A stretch of 64,000 nucleotides of DNA from Vibrio fluminensis (GCF_015278125.1 NZ_JADILO010000003.1:146784-210783), one strand, 5' to 3'. Positions 9,344-18,366 are shown, counted from the stretch's first letter. Notes: generated from the sequence alone by a model not told the origin. Program-made: numbers and translations.

Positions 9344-10468
9344 ATGAACGATGTAAAAATTAAACGCGTTGAACTATATGCTGTAGCAGACCGCGAAGCG
9401 GCTCCTGTGCCATGGGCTGATAACCAAGAGCCACTGCTCTACACTAACAACATCGTACGTATTATCTGTGATGATGGTACTGAAGGTGCAGGCGCGACAA
9501 TCAGTTACACAGAGAACGATTTCGACCGTTGCATCATTGAATCACTGCGTACTGTTGTACCTGGTCTAATTGGTAAAAACCCTCTAGCGACTCAAGAGCT
9601 GTACAACTGGCTGCAATCTCGTTGTACTTGGGGCGGACTTCCTGCGAAATCACCTATCGATATCGCGGCGTGGGACATCAAAGCGAAAAAAGCAGGCATG
9701 CCTCTTTACTTACTTCTAGGTGGCGCACGCAACAAGATGCTTTCTTACGCTTCTACACCAATGTTTGACACTGTTGAAGAGTACTTCCCGTACCTAGACG
9801 ATTGTGTGGACCATGGCTTCAAAGCAATCAAACTTCACTGCTACTGTGTATACGAGAAAGACGTAGCGCTAGTTGATGCCGTTCAAGCTCGCTACGGCGA
9901 AACTGGTATTCGTTTCATGCTTGATACAGCAACTTTCTACACGCCAGAACAAGCAATGGCAATGGCTCGTCGTCTGGAAGGTTACAACTGGGAATGGCTA
10001 GAAGCTCCAGTTTCTGACTACGACTACAACACTTACAAGCGCCTAGTTAAGAATACTGACCTTGAAATTTCAAGCCATGGTAACTGCCTACTGACTCTAC
10101 AAGAAGTGACATACGCACTGTCTAAAGAAATGTGGTCAGACGTACGCCAAGACGCAACAGTGTGTGGCGGTATTACACCACTAAACAAATGTTTCCACAT
10201 TGCTGAAGGTTTCTCTAAGAATCTTGAAATTCAATCAATGGGTTACACCTTGACTCAAGCCGCTAACCTACACGTAGCGCTTGCGCACAACAACTGTAAA
10301 TTCTTCGAACAGTTCTACCCATACGACGATTTCGAACTAGCGTCAAAAACGGTTATTCGTACCGACAAAGAAGGCTATGTTCACGCTCCAGAAGGTAATG
10401 GTCTAGGTATCGAAATGGATTGGGACAAAGTAAAAGAAATGTCTGTAGCATCTTACGTTTTTGAATAA
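9344..10468 (+). CDS. Enolase-superfamily (mandelate racemase / muconate lactonizing) enzyme
   Basis: The 374-residue protein has the capping domain and beta-barrel domain of the mandelate racemase/MLE group. Visible active-site positions are Lys160, Lys163 and His165 (KAIKLH), Asp194 (FMLDTA) and Glu220 (WLEAPV) as metal ligands, then Gly246-Asn247 where mandelate racemase has its third acidic ligand, Asp270, and Gln297 where a catalytic His is usual. Glucarate dehydratases also use Asn as third ligand, so a dehydratase-like chemistry on a sugar acid or related acid is possible, but the missing His makes the reaction uncertain. It follows the FAD oxidoreductase with AAGGA spacing. Confidence 0.85.
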   Translation: MNDVKIKRVELYAVADREAAPVPWADNQEPLLYTNNIVRIICDDGTEGAGATISYTENDFDRCIIESLRTVVPGLIGKNPLATQELYNWLQSRCTWGGLPAKSPIDIAAWDIKAKKAGMPLYLLLGGARNKMLSYASTPMFDTVEEYFPYLDDCVDHGFKAIKLHCYCVYEKDVALVDAVQARYGETGIRFMLDTATFYTPEQAMAMARRLEGYNWEWLEAPVSDYDYNTYKRLVKNTDLEISSHGNCLLTLQEVTYALSKEMWSDVRQDATVCGGITPLNKCFHIAEGFSKNLEIQSMGYTLTQAANLHVALAHNNCKFFEQFYPYDDFELASKTVIRTDKEGYVHAPEGNGLGIEMDWDKVKEMSVASYVFE

Positions 10469-10540
10469 TCGAATGCTGCAAGAACAACAATAATTAAATA
10501 CAGAGACAGCAAAGGCTGACACCTCTTCCTACATTGCGCT

Positions 10541-10576
10541 TCCCTCCACGTTCTGCTTAACAAAGAACGGGAGGGA
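10541..10576 (+). promoter_or_regulatory. mRNA stem-loop that would hide the leader ORF ribosome site upstream of the BCCT gene
   Basis: TCCCTCC (10541-10547), a bulged A, then CGTTCT pairs with AGAACG and GGAGGGA (10564-10576), giving a stem of about 13 bp with a 9-base loop. No T-run follows, so it is not a terminator. Its right arm contains the purine-rich Shine-Dalgarno of the short ORF starting at 10585. Confidence 0.65.
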
Positions 10577-10584
10577 GGACAAAA

Positions 10585-10647
10585 ATGATGTCAGTTATCC
10601 GTCCGAGTATTCGCAAAATTAGACAATATTGGATAGTCACAAAATGA
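10585..10647 (+). CDS. Putative 20-residue leader peptide coupled to the BCCT transporter
   Basis: An ATG-ATG start at 10585 lies six bases after GGGAGGGAGG, the best Shine-Dalgarno in this part of the window. The frame encodes 20 residues, basic and with one Trp (ending YWIVTK), and its TGA overlaps the BCCT start as ATGA. The BCCT start itself has only a weak ribosome site, so coupled translation is likely. The peptide has no recognised family. That it is translated is inferred from the ribosome site and overlap. Confidence 0.55.
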   Translation: MMSVIRPSIRKIRQYWIVTK

Positions 10648-12245
10648 AATTGAATACTTCAGAAATAGACTGGAAACTTACCTTCGGCAGTTTTGGATTC
10701 GTGCTGCTTTTAGGTATTCTTGCAGTGGTTTACCCAGAGGCAGTAAAAAGCTCTATGGGCAGCATGCTTGACTTTACCGTAATTAACTTCGGTTCTGGTT
10801 TCCTTTGGTACACAATCTTTGCAACTGCCGCACTGCTGTTCCTTGCTTTCTCAAAATACGGTGACATCCGTATGGGTGATAGCAAACCAAAATTCACTAA
10901 ATTCCAGCTTTTTGCAATGGCATTATCTGCTGGTATGGGTGCAAGTACCATGTACTGGGGCTTCATCGAAGCAGTCTACTACTTCATGGACCCACAATTT
11001 GGTATTACCGACAAAGCAATGGCTATGGAGTACGCATCTGCGTACAACATGTTCCACTGGGGCGCGGCAGGTTGGTTTATCTACCTAATCGTTGCTATCC
11101 CATTTGCGGTTGTATTCTACCTAAAAGGCAGCCGTCGCATGAGCTTGAGTGGTGTTATCAACGCACTATTTAACGACCGCCTACCAGTATGGGCACAGAA
11201 GTTCATCGACCTACTGTTCATCATTACAACACTGGCAGCAACAGCGCTGACTCTAGGTCTTGGTATTCCAATGATCTCGTCTAACCTAGCAAGCTTAACT
11301 GGTATTCCAGATAACTTGATGTTGGGTATTGGCGTTATCCTAGGTCTATCTGTGATCTTCTCTATGAGTTCATACATCGGTATCGAAAAAGGTATGGCTC
11401 GTCTATCAAGCGCAACAATCTACATCTGTGCTGCGTTTGTAGGCATCATCTTCATCATCGGTCCTTCTGCACTGATCATGAACAACCTAACAAACGGTAT
11501 CGGTGTAATGCTTTCGGAATACATCCGCATGAGCACCAACACTGACCCGTACGGCTCAACACTGTTCCCTCAATACTGGACTGTGTTCTTCCTAGCGAAC
11601 TGGATCTCTTACTCTCCTGGTGTGGGCGTATTCATCACTAAGATCATCCAAGGTCAAAAACTACGTGACGTTATCCTTATCCTAGTTATCGGCGGCACAA
11701 TGGGTTCTGCAGTTATCTTTGGTGTGTGTGGTACGTTCTCTATGGATCTGATCAACACTGGCGTTATCGATGGCGTTAAACTGATTGCTGATGGTCAACC
11801 GACTGAACTGGTAAAACAGATCTTTAACTCAACGTCTATTCCAATGATTCTAACTGCGATTTACCTAGTGACCATGATTCTATTCACGGTAACAACTCTA
11901 GACGGTACTTCTTACTCTCTAGCAGGCATCGCAACTAAACAACTGGATGACGAAGCGAACGTAAACCCAATGTTCCGTTTGTTCTGGTGTCTATTACTGA
12001 CAGCACTGCCAATCATCTTCCTATTGATTGAAGCAGACCTGAACATTCTAAAAGCGTTCCCTGTACTGATTATCGTATTGATTGTACCTGTGTTCTTTGT
12101 TGCAGCAGTGAAGACTCTGCAATACCTAAAACTGAACTACAACTCAATCATGGCTCACCAACTTGAGCAAGATAAGCTGCTAGGCCTTGACACGGAAGAA
12201 GTACAAGCTGAAACAGCAACGCAAAAACCAGCTATCCAAGCGTAA
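10644..12245 (+). CDS. BCCT-family transporter (divergent)
   Basis: The protein has about 533 residues and some twelve hydrophobic segments. The glycine stretch SAGMGASTMYWGFIEAVYYF near residue 95 and NWISYSPGVGVFITKIIQGQ near residue 325 correspond to the BCCT substrate/sodium-binding helices, though the tryptophan box is altered from that of betaine or choline carriers. It should import a quaternary ammonium or related zwitterion; the exact substrate is unknown. The likely start is ATG 10644, not the upstream in-frame TTG at 10629. It is coupled by ATGA overlap to a 20-codon leader ORF and closes the GntR-controlled cluster. Confidence 0.85.
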   Translation: MKLNTSEIDWKLTFGSFGFVLLLGILAVVYPEAVKSSMGSMLDFTVINFGSGFLWYTIFATAALLFLAFSKYGDIRMGDSKPKFTKFQLFAMALSAGMGASTMYWGFIEAVYYFMDPQFGITDKAMAMEYASAYNMFHWGAAGWFIYLIVAIPFAVVFYLKGSRRMSLSGVINALFNDRLPVWAQKFIDLLFIITTLAATALTLGLGIPMISSNLASLTGIPDNLMLGIGVILGLSVIFSMSSYIGIEKGMARLSSATIYICAAFVGIIFIIGPSALIMNNLTNGIGVMLSEYIRMSTNTDPYGSTLFPQYWTVFFLANWISYSPGVGVFITKIIQGQKLRDVILILVIGGTMGSAVIFGVCGTFSMDLINTGVIDGVKLIADGQPTELVKQIFNSTSIPMILTAIYLVTMILFTVTTLDGTSYSLAGIATKQLDDEANVNPMFRLFWCLLLTALPIIFLLIEADLNILKAFPVLIIVLIVPVFFVAAVKTLQYLKLNYNSIMAHQLEQDKLLGLDTEEVQAETATQKPAIQA

Positions 12246-12284
12246 GTTTGAAGTAGTTTGGAAATAGAAAATAAGTCATAAGTC

Positions 12285-12310
12285 AAAGGCACCCTCGGGT
12301 GCCTTTTTTT
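12285..12310 (+). terminator. Terminator after the BCCT gene
   Basis: AAAGGCACCC - TCG - GGTGCCTTTTTTT: a strong GC-rich stem with a seven-base T-run, 40 bases after the stop. Confidence 0.9.
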
Positions 12311-12337
12311 GTGCTCGGTGAAGCAAGAGCACAAATA

Positions 12338-12362
12338 CAAAAAGACCACCCGAAGGTGGTCT
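12338..12362 (-). terminator. Terminator of the DEAD-box helicase gene
   Basis: On the minus strand AGACCACC - TTCG - GGTGGTCT is followed by TTTTTGT, 22 bases past the helicase stop. A TTCG tetraloop on this strand adds stability. Confidence 0.88.
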
Positions 12363-12383
12363 AATAAAGCGTTACGATTCTGC

Positions 12384-13718
12384 TTACTCGTCGTCAGCTT
12401 TTGGTGCAACTTTCTTCTTCGGAATAAAGACACTGTCACCCACAGCAACGTGTTGATAGAAACCTTTATCGCGTTTAACTGGTTTCTTCGGTGCTTTCTT
12501 CGCTTGCTGCTTTGTCTTATTGCGGTAATCCACTTTACCGTTGCGAGACACAGGAGTCTTCGGTTTTAAACCTTTGAACTTACCTACTAAACCTTCCAGC
12601 GTAGAGAACGCAAGATCTTGGTGTAAGTATGCTTCAACACGTTTAAAGCTGTCCCAATCTTTAGGGCCAACCAGAGAAACCGCATCACCTTTGTTACCCG
12701 CACGACCAGTACGACCAACACGGTGTACGTATTCCTCAGTGTGCTTAGGCATATCAAAGTTAATTACGTGAGTCACGTTCGCAATATCAAGACCACGAGA
12801 GGCCACATCAGTCGTAACTAGGATCTTAAATACTGCACGCTCAAACTGACTCATAATTGTGTTGCGTTGAGTCTGGTTTAGGTTGCCGCTTAGTGCGATA
12901 GCCTTAAGCTTTTTCTCATTTAACTTAGCGGTAAGACGCTCGGTATCATCACGAGTTGCAGTAAAGATAATCACCTGACGGTACTCAGACTCTTCTAATA
13001 CTCGCTCTAGAATCGCTTCTTTATGATCTAAGTGATCACACAAGTAGAATTTTTGCGTAATGTCTTGGTGTTCTTGGTTAGAGATACCTACTGCGATACG
13101 TTTTGGCGCATCTTGCATCTCGGCGGCAATACCATTTACTTCTGCGTGATCAAGGGTGGCAGAGAACATCAAAGTTTGGCGACGACGGTGCTTCGCTGCA
13201 TTATTGATACGACGAAGTTCTGGTGCGAAACCAAGATCCAACATACGGTCAGCTTCGTCTAACACAAGTGTTTCTAAGCCATCAAGGAATAGAGATTTGT
13301 GTTCAAGGTGGTCAGCTAGACGCCCTGGCGTTGCCACAATGAATTTCGGGTAACGGCGCAGCGCTTTAACTTGGTCGTTAAAGTTCTCACCACCCACGAT
13401 AAGTGTTGCATCATAGGTCAGGCCACCAAGCATCGCACGCAACTCACCATACACTTGTTTTGCAAGTTCACGAGTCGGTGCCAAAATCAAACCACGAGGA
13501 TCTTTTGCTGAAAACGCTTTTGACTTAAGCGATTTGTGAAGCATAGGCAACACAAACGCTAAGGTTTTACCTGAACCGGTTTTTGATGAAGCAAGCAAAT
13601 CTTTACCAGCAATCGCAACAGGAATTGCTTGTTTTTGGATATCTGTTGGCTTCTTAAACGCGTAGTGGTTCAAGTTTTTTAGTAAGCGATTATCTAAGCC
13701 TAAATCTTTAAACTGCAA
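12384..13718 (-). CDS. DEAD-box ATP-dependent RNA helicase
   Basis: About 444 residues with all the helicase motifs: Q-motif (KPTDIQKQAI), Walker A (ASKTGSGKT), DEAD (LVLDEADRML), SAT (FSATL) and motif VI (HRVGRTGRAG). A basic Lys-rich tail follows, typical of RhlE-type helicases that act on structured RNA or ribosome assembly. An upstream in-frame ATG would add 38 hydrophobic residues unlike the family. A TTG at 13716-13718 has GGAG six bases ahead and begins the protein at the normal QFKDLGL, so TTG is preferred. Counterparts are known on Vibrio chromosome 2. Confidence 0.9.
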   Translation of the reverse strand: MQFKDLGLDNRLLKNLNHYAFKKPTDIQKQAIPVAIAGKDLLASSKTGSGKTLAFVLPMLHKSLKSKAFSAKDPRGLILAPTRELAKQVYGELRAMLGGLTYDATLIVGGENFNDQVKALRRYPKFIVATPGRLADHLEHKSLFLDGLETLVLDEADRMLDLGFAPELRRINNAAKHRRRQTLMFSATLDHAEVNGIAAEMQDAPKRIAVGISNQEHQDITQKFYLCDHLDHKEAILERVLEESEYRQVIIFTATRDDTERLTAKLNEKKLKAIALSGNLNQTQRNTIMSQFERAVFKILVTTDVASRGLDIANVTHVINFDMPKHTEEYVHRVGRTGRAGNKGDAVSLVGPKDWDSFKRVEAYLHQDLAFSTLEGLVGKFKGLKPKTPVSRNGKVDYRNKTKQQAKKAPKKPVKRDKGFYQHVAVGDSVFIPKKKVAPKADDE

Positions 13719-14027
13719 AGTATTCTCCAAAGTCAGTTTCGGCAAGGGGCCGTCAATTAAAATTAAACACGCTATGATACCTCGAAAGCAGGCAAAATGG
13801 ATAGAGATCACAGAAAATAATCCCTTGCTCACTTGACGAAATAATGAACATCAACTCAATGCACTAGTACGTTTTTACGACACTTGCACCAAAAGTAGCT
13901 AAATTCTTGGAATATTTTGACTTTTCTATACTGTGTAAATTGTATATTTCGAGCTACACTATGTTTGTTGCTATACATTCAAACGTATAGGACATTTATG
14001 ATACTTAAAAATGCAAGGAGTTCATCC

Positions 14028-14276
14028 ATGAACAAAATGTTTATCGCAGCTGCAGCGACTTCAGTTCTTCTACTAGCTGGTTGTGCATCAGGTCCAGACG
14101 AAGCAACAACTGCAAAACTAGACGAACTAAGCAATCAAGTAAGTCAGCTAAGCCAAGACGTTAATTCTCTAAAATCTGACGTAAACAAAGCTGGCGGCGC
14201 AGCAATGGCAGCGCAAGAAGAAGCAGCACGCGCTAACGAGCGTATCGACAACATCGCACAATCTTACACTAAATAA
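14028..14276 (+). CDS. lpp: Major outer-membrane (Braun-type) lipoprotein Lpp
   Basis: 82 residues: a short signal peptide ending in the lipobox LLAGC (Cys at about 19), then a heptad-repeat helix (LDELSNQVSQLSQDVNSL and onward) and a C-terminal Tyr-Thr-Lys. In Lpp the terminal lysine is joined to peptidoglycan by L,D-transpeptidases; an enzyme of that family is encoded about 14 kb away in this window. AAGGAG lies eight bases before the ATG at 14028; an in-frame extension from 13917 lacks a ribosome site. A strong terminator follows. Confidence 0.9.
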   Translation: MNKMFIAAAATSVLLLAGCASGPDEATTAKLDELSNQVSQLSQDVNSLKSDVNKAGGAAMAAQEEAARANERIDNIAQSYTK

Positions 14277-14354
14277 GATTTAGCTTGTTGTTCACTACGT
14301 TTGGGTTGCGATAGCAACTGGAAAAGCAGTGAACTCGCTATGAGCTCATAGATT

Positions 14355-14385
14355 AAATCCGATATCATCGATATCGGATTTTTTT
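14355..14385 (+). terminator. Terminator of lpp
   Basis: AAATCCGATAT pairs with ATATCGGATTT across a CATCG loop, followed by TTTTT, about 80 bases past the lpp stop. The intervening bases would form an untranslated 3' tail. Confidence 0.85.
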
Positions 14386-14405
14386 ATGTGAATTTTTGAT
14401 TAAAG

Positions 14406-15278
14406 TTAGCCTTTGAGAGACTTAATCAATACTGATGTATCCATGCGGCCTAAGCCTTGCTCTTGAAGCGTGGCATAACGTTGATCCACCTCTTTTGTTA
14501 GAGGAAGCTCGACACCTAGACGCTCCGCTTCTTCGATACAAAAGCCTAAATCTTTACGCATCCAGTCAATCGCAAAACCAAAGTCAAACTTGTCTTGTGC
14601 CATGGTATTCGCGCGGTTTTCCATCTGCCATGAGCCAGCCGCACCAAACTTAAGCGTATCGACTACTTGTGCGATATCTAAGCCCGACTTTTCAGCTAAA
14701 ATCAATGCCTCACTCAATCCTTGTAGAACGCCAGCAATACAGATTTGGTTCACCATCTTACAACGTTGACCCTGACCGCTTTCACCTAGCAAAGTGCTTT
14801 GCTTAGCGTAAACATCCATAATCGGCGCCACACTATCGAACACAGCTTGTTCACCACCGCACATAATCGTGAGTACGCCATTTTCCGCACCCGCTTGGCC
14901 ACCAGATACTGGCGCATCAATAAAGGCAATACCTTGTTCTTTAGCTGCTTGCGACAGCTCCATCGCTAAATTTGCCGATGTGGTGGTGTGATCCACCAGC
15001 ACTGCACCTGGTTTTAAACCAGCGAGTACACCATCTTCGCCGTAAATCACGCTACGAACGTCGTTATCATTGCCCACACACACAAACACCACATCGCAGC
15101 CTTGAGCTGCTTCTCTTGGCGTTTGACAAGCCACACCTTGATACTCAGCTTGCCATTTTTCCGCTTTAGCAAAAGTACGGTTATATACGCGAGTTGTGTA
15201 ACCCGCTTTACTTAGATAACCCGCCATCGGATAGCCCATCACACCAAGACCGATGAAAGCAACGGTTTTGCTCTCCAT
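14406..15278 (-). CDS. 3-hydroxyisobutyrate dehydrogenase / tartronate semialdehyde reductase-like NAD(P) enzyme
   Basis: The 290-residue protein shows the beta-hydroxyacid dehydrogenase pattern: N-terminal Rossmann motif GLGVMGYPMAGYL, the substrate motif DAPVSGGQAGAENG near residues 120-135, and the catalytic lysine in CKMVNQ near residue 173. It should reduce or oxidise a small beta-hydroxyacid with NAD(P)H. Without neighbouring catabolic genes I cannot choose between 3-hydroxyisobutyrate dehydrogenase, GarR-type reductase or a succinic semialdehyde reductase. The lpp terminator is directly downstream on the other strand. Confidence 0.85.
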   Translation of the reverse strand: MESKTVAFIGLGVMGYPMAGYLSKAGYTTRVYNRTFAKAEKWQAEYQGVACQTPREAAQGCDVVFVCVGNDNDVRSVIYGEDGVLAGLKPGAVLVDHTTTSANLAMELSQAAKEQGIAFIDAPVSGGQAGAENGVLTIMCGGEQAVFDSVAPIMDVYAKQSTLLGESGQGQRCKMVNQICIAGVLQGLSEALILAEKSGLDIAQVVDTLKFGAAGSWQMENRANTMAQDKFDFGFAIDWMRKDLGFCIEEAERLGVELPLTKEVDQRYATLQEQGLGRMDTSVLIKSLKG

Positions 15279-15467
15279 GTTTTACTCCCCTATTATTTTT
15301 ATATTGACTCTATCGCTCCAGCACTTGAATATTTGATAGAGCTAGAATGCTAATCACAATGACGTAAATTGTTTTTTTTGGCTAATGCTTTTTTGCAAAT
15401 ATTCACTCGGTTCGCCATCGTTTTTGTGTAAAAATGCTCCTCCACTCAACTCTTTATTTGCAACAAG

Positions 15468-16115
15468 ATGAACTTTAAAGCTGCTATTTTTGACATGGAT
15501 GGTTTGCTATTGGATACAGAACGCCTTTGTATGCGTGTATTCAAGCAAGCTTGTGAAACCTTGGGCTTTCCATTCCATAAAGATGCTTATCTCAACATAA
15601 TTGGACGTAACGCCGCTGGGGTAGAAAAAATTCTTGCTCAAGCTTATGGTGATGATCTTCCTGCCATTCACCAAGAGTGGAAACGCAACTATGATGCGAT
15701 CACACATCATCAGGCAATTGACGTTAAGCAAGGCGTGGTCGAGCTACTGCAATGGTTAAACGCCAACAACATACCTACCGTAGTTGCGACTTCAACTCGT
15801 AAAGAATTGGCTGAAATTAAATTAAGACTCGCAGGTTTAGATGGCTACTTTGATGGCTTAACTTGTGGCTGTGAGGTCCGTAACGGTAAACCAGATCCTG
15901 AAATCTACCTATTGGCAGCAGAGCGTATTGGTGTAGAGCCAAGCCTGTGTCTGGCATTTGAAGACTCTTCGAATGGCGTTATCGCGGCAGTTTCTGCTGG
16001 TATGCAGACCTATCAGATCCCAGATCTTGTTGAGCCTAATGATGAGATCATTGCGCTTGGTCATAAGATTAAACCATCATTGTCGGCGGTGTTGGAAGAG
16101 CTGAAAGCAAGCTGA
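15468..16115 (+). CDS. HAD-superfamily hydrolase (phosphoglucomutase/phosphatase-like)
   Basis: The 215-residue protein has the HAD motifs FDMDGLLLDT (nucleophile Asp9, Asp11), VATSTRKE (motif II Thr/Ser), the motif III lysine in RNGKPDPEIYLL and motif IV FEDSSNGV. A helical cap is inserted after motif I. This places it among small-molecule phosphatases and beta-phosphoglucomutases; substrate not determined. It is a single-gene unit with its own terminator. Confidence 0.87.
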   Translation: MNFKAAIFDMDGLLLDTERLCMRVFKQACETLGFPFHKDAYLNIIGRNAAGVEKILAQAYGDDLPAIHQEWKRNYDAITHHQAIDVKQGVVELLQWLNANNIPTVVATSTRKELAEIKLRLAGLDGYFDGLTCGCEVRNGKPDPEIYLLAAERIGVEPSLCLAFEDSSNGVIAAVSAGMQTYQIPDLVEPNDEIIALGHKIKPSLSAVLEELKAS

Positions 16116-16121
16116 TTAAAA

Positions 16122-16147
16122 GAGGAGTCCTGAAAGGCTCCTTTTTT
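16122..16147 (+). terminator. Terminator after the HAD hydrolase
   Basis: GAGGAG-CC pairs with GG-CTCCTT (one bulged T), followed by a six-base T-run, directly after the stop. Confidence 0.75.
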
Positions 16148-16801
16148 ATTAGCATTGTTTTACAGGTATATACTGTCGAATCACCGCTTTCATCTTTATT
16201 AAAGCGATTACAATGGATGTTATTAATTACCAGATCTAACAACAACCCACATTTAATAATATTAACAAATAGAAACCCACAACTATTCATTTGTTTTAGA
16301 CTGCAATACAAATAAATTTCAAAGAACCTTTATCTTTGAGCAAATAAATTATTTTAGATACCCAATCACCCTCTAATATGTGGTATTTCCATGCCAACAG
16401 TTGGCTACTACTAGGAATCAAGAGACACGTTAAGACCAAAGCTAAGTCTGACGTTGCTGTTACCGCTCTTCCTATGTGCTTCTCGTACTGCCATAAGACT
16501 TATGTCTAATTACTACTCTGCCATTTTTAGGATAAATTACTTCTCGTAATTCGGTAGCATGACGCTATTTTTAGTTATTTAAGATTGTTATGTAAACAAT
16601 GAACCCTATCTTTTATAACTAACAAAAACAAATCTAAAAAAGAAATATCGTCATTTACCTTTAATTAGTATGAATCATAATTAATTATGGAGTTTTTTTG
16701 TAATAAAAATACAGATAACTACTCCGCTAAATTTTCATACAGTGAGTAAATAGCGTTTATTAAAATAACACAACTTAGATGTGTGAATGAAAGGAATCAC
16801 A
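16148..16801. other. Long AT-rich intergenic region ahead of the DUF3360 gene
   Basis: About 650 bases with no convincing gene on either strand. It contains scattered short inverted repeats (GCCAACAGTTGGC near 16394; AATTAC-TTCTC-GTAATT near 16537) and a very AT-rich stretch from 16600 to 16780. It probably holds the promoter and regulatory region of the transporter gene; I see no riboswitch that I recognise. Confidence 0.5.
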
Positions 16802-18310
16802 ATGAGCAGTACTTTAGAGTCCGTGCCTTTACGAGAAGATAAGCCCCAAGTCAGTGATAATGAACTTACTTATGAACAGCAACATAAACCAAGCTCGGAA
16901 TTTGATTCCCGTGAACAATATCTAGAAAACGAATTACGAATAATGGCGCCTAAACGCTGGCGTCCAAATTTGCCATTTAAAGATTATCGATTTGAGGTAG
17001 AAGATACCATCCCTGCAATGGCAGGGACGATTGGTAAGATTGTTATGGTAGGAGCCATTGCCGCCACCTTTGCTGGGGCTCTGGGGCTAAATGAAGGCTT
17101 TATATTAGAAAATGTTCGTTATGAATTACTGATAGCCTCCGTTTTCATTATTCTTTTCTCAGGCTTTTTACTGCCAACCGCTAACCTTGCAGGTACACAC
17201 GGTCCACTCATCCCTTTAATTCCTATCGTCGTAGCCGCCGGCGGGCATCCGATGGCTTTTGGATTGCTGATTGGCGCTTTTGGCTTAATCTTGGCCATCA
17301 GTAAAGGTGGCAGCATGTTGGCAAATCTCACCAGTAAAGGCGTGTGTGGCGGTTTATTGCTCTACCTTGGCTTTGTGGGAACTGTCTCTCAAGTTAAAAA
17401 ACTGTTCGCTTGGGCTGAGGGTATCGGTATGAGTCATATTGCTTTTGTCGTCATCTTTTGCACCATTATTTTATATGCTCTATTGGAACATTTTCGTAAG
17501 CGCTGGTTAGCGGTTCCGCTAAGCTGCTTACTAGGTGGTACTTTAGCATTTGCCATGGGCGCGCCGTTTTCTTTTCAAACCGAGCCAGGTTTACCCAATA
17601 TGAACCCTATGTATTGGTGGGGAGAGAATACTGGCTGGATGTTAGGCTTGCCTACAATTGAACATTTCATGGTGGTATTACCTTTTGCGATTTTAGCCGT
17701 GGCTATGTGGTCGCCAGATTTTTTAGGGCATCAAGTTTTTCAAAAAATCAGTTACCCTGAACGTACAGAAAAAGTACACATGAACATTGATGATACCATG
17801 ACCACGGCTTCAATTCGTCAAACGTTCGGTTCTCTGCTCGGCGGTGCTAATTTTACATCGTCATGGGGTACTTATATCGTGCCAGCGGCGATAGCTAAAC
17901 GTCCTATTCCTGCTGGCGCTTTGCTGACAGCATTGTTCTGTATCATTGCCGCAGTTTGGGGCTACCCAATGGATTTAGCAATCTGGCAACCTGTACTTTG
18001 CGTAGCACTCATTGTTGGGGTATTTGTGCCATTGCTAGAAGCTGGAATGGAAATGACGCGAGAAGGGAAAACCACCCAATCAGCAGCCATTGTTGTATTT
18101 TCGTCCGCACTGGTTAACCCAGCATTTGGTTGGTCTCTCACCATGCTATTAGACAATCTAGGCTTAGTCGGCTGTAAAGAGCGCAGCGGTGAGCTGAGTA
18201 AAATGAACCGCTGGGTGTTACCTGGAATCATGTTTGTGGTGCTAACGAGCGTGATGGCGTTAGTGGGTCTACTACCAGGGATACCAGCAATCATTCCAAG
18301 TTTTCGTTAA
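16802..18310 (+). CDS. DUF3360-family integral membrane protein (putative transporter)
   Basis: About 502 residues with an N-terminal polar tail of some 75 residues and then ten to twelve hydrophobic segments. FLLPTANLAGTHGPLIPLIPIVVAAGGHP and the GGxxLT glycine-rich segments recall the SLC26/NCS2-type transporter fold, but the family itself is uncharacterised and largely found in Vibrio and relatives. AAAGGA lies six bases before the ATG at 16802; the ATG at 16787 overlaps that ribosome site and is rejected. No co-transcribed neighbour is visible, and a long AT-rich leader precedes it. Confidence 0.8.
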   Translation: MSSTLESVPLREDKPQVSDNELTYEQQHKPSSEFDSREQYLENELRIMAPKRWRPNLPFKDYRFEVEDTIPAMAGTIGKIVMVGAIAATFAGALGLNEGFILENVRYELLIASVFIILFSGFLLPTANLAGTHGPLIPLIPIVVAAGGHPMAFGLLIGAFGLILAISKGGSMLANLTSKGVCGGLLLYLGFVGTVSQVKKLFAWAEGIGMSHIAFVVIFCTIILYALLEHFRKRWLAVPLSCLLGGTLAFAMGAPFSFQTEPGLPNMNPMYWWGENTGWMLGLPTIEHFMVVLPFAILAVAMWSPDFLGHQVFQKISYPERTEKVHMNIDDTMTTASIRQTFGSLLGGANFTSSWGTYIVPAAIAKRPIPAGALLTALFCIIAAVWGYPMDLAIWQPVLCVALIVGVFVPLLEAGMEMTREGKTTQSAAIVVFSSALVNPAFGWSLTMLLDNLGLVGCKERSGELSKMNRWVLPGIMFVVLTSVMALVGLLPGIPAIIPSFR

Positions 18311-18330
18311 CCATTAGACAGAACCGCCTT

Positions 18331-18366
18331 TCTAGTTACTCTTTGGTAAGACGAAGAGTAACTAGA
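18331..18366 (+). repeat. Intergenic palindromic stem-loop, copy 1 (GTTACTCTT family)
   Basis: TCTAGTTACTCTT pairs perfectly over 13 bases with AAGAGTAACTAGA, loop TGGTAAGACG. There is no T-run. A related palindrome occurs at 20350-20379, after fumC. Both lie near AACCAAAAGAAA-type sequence, which suggests a dispersed repeat family rather than two independent terminators. Confidence 0.6.

Noticed and set aside
13719..13832. N-terminal extension of the DEAD-box helicase from an upstream ATG
   Set aside because: It lacks a ribosome site and is unlike family N-termini, while TTG 13718 has GGAG at ideal spacing.
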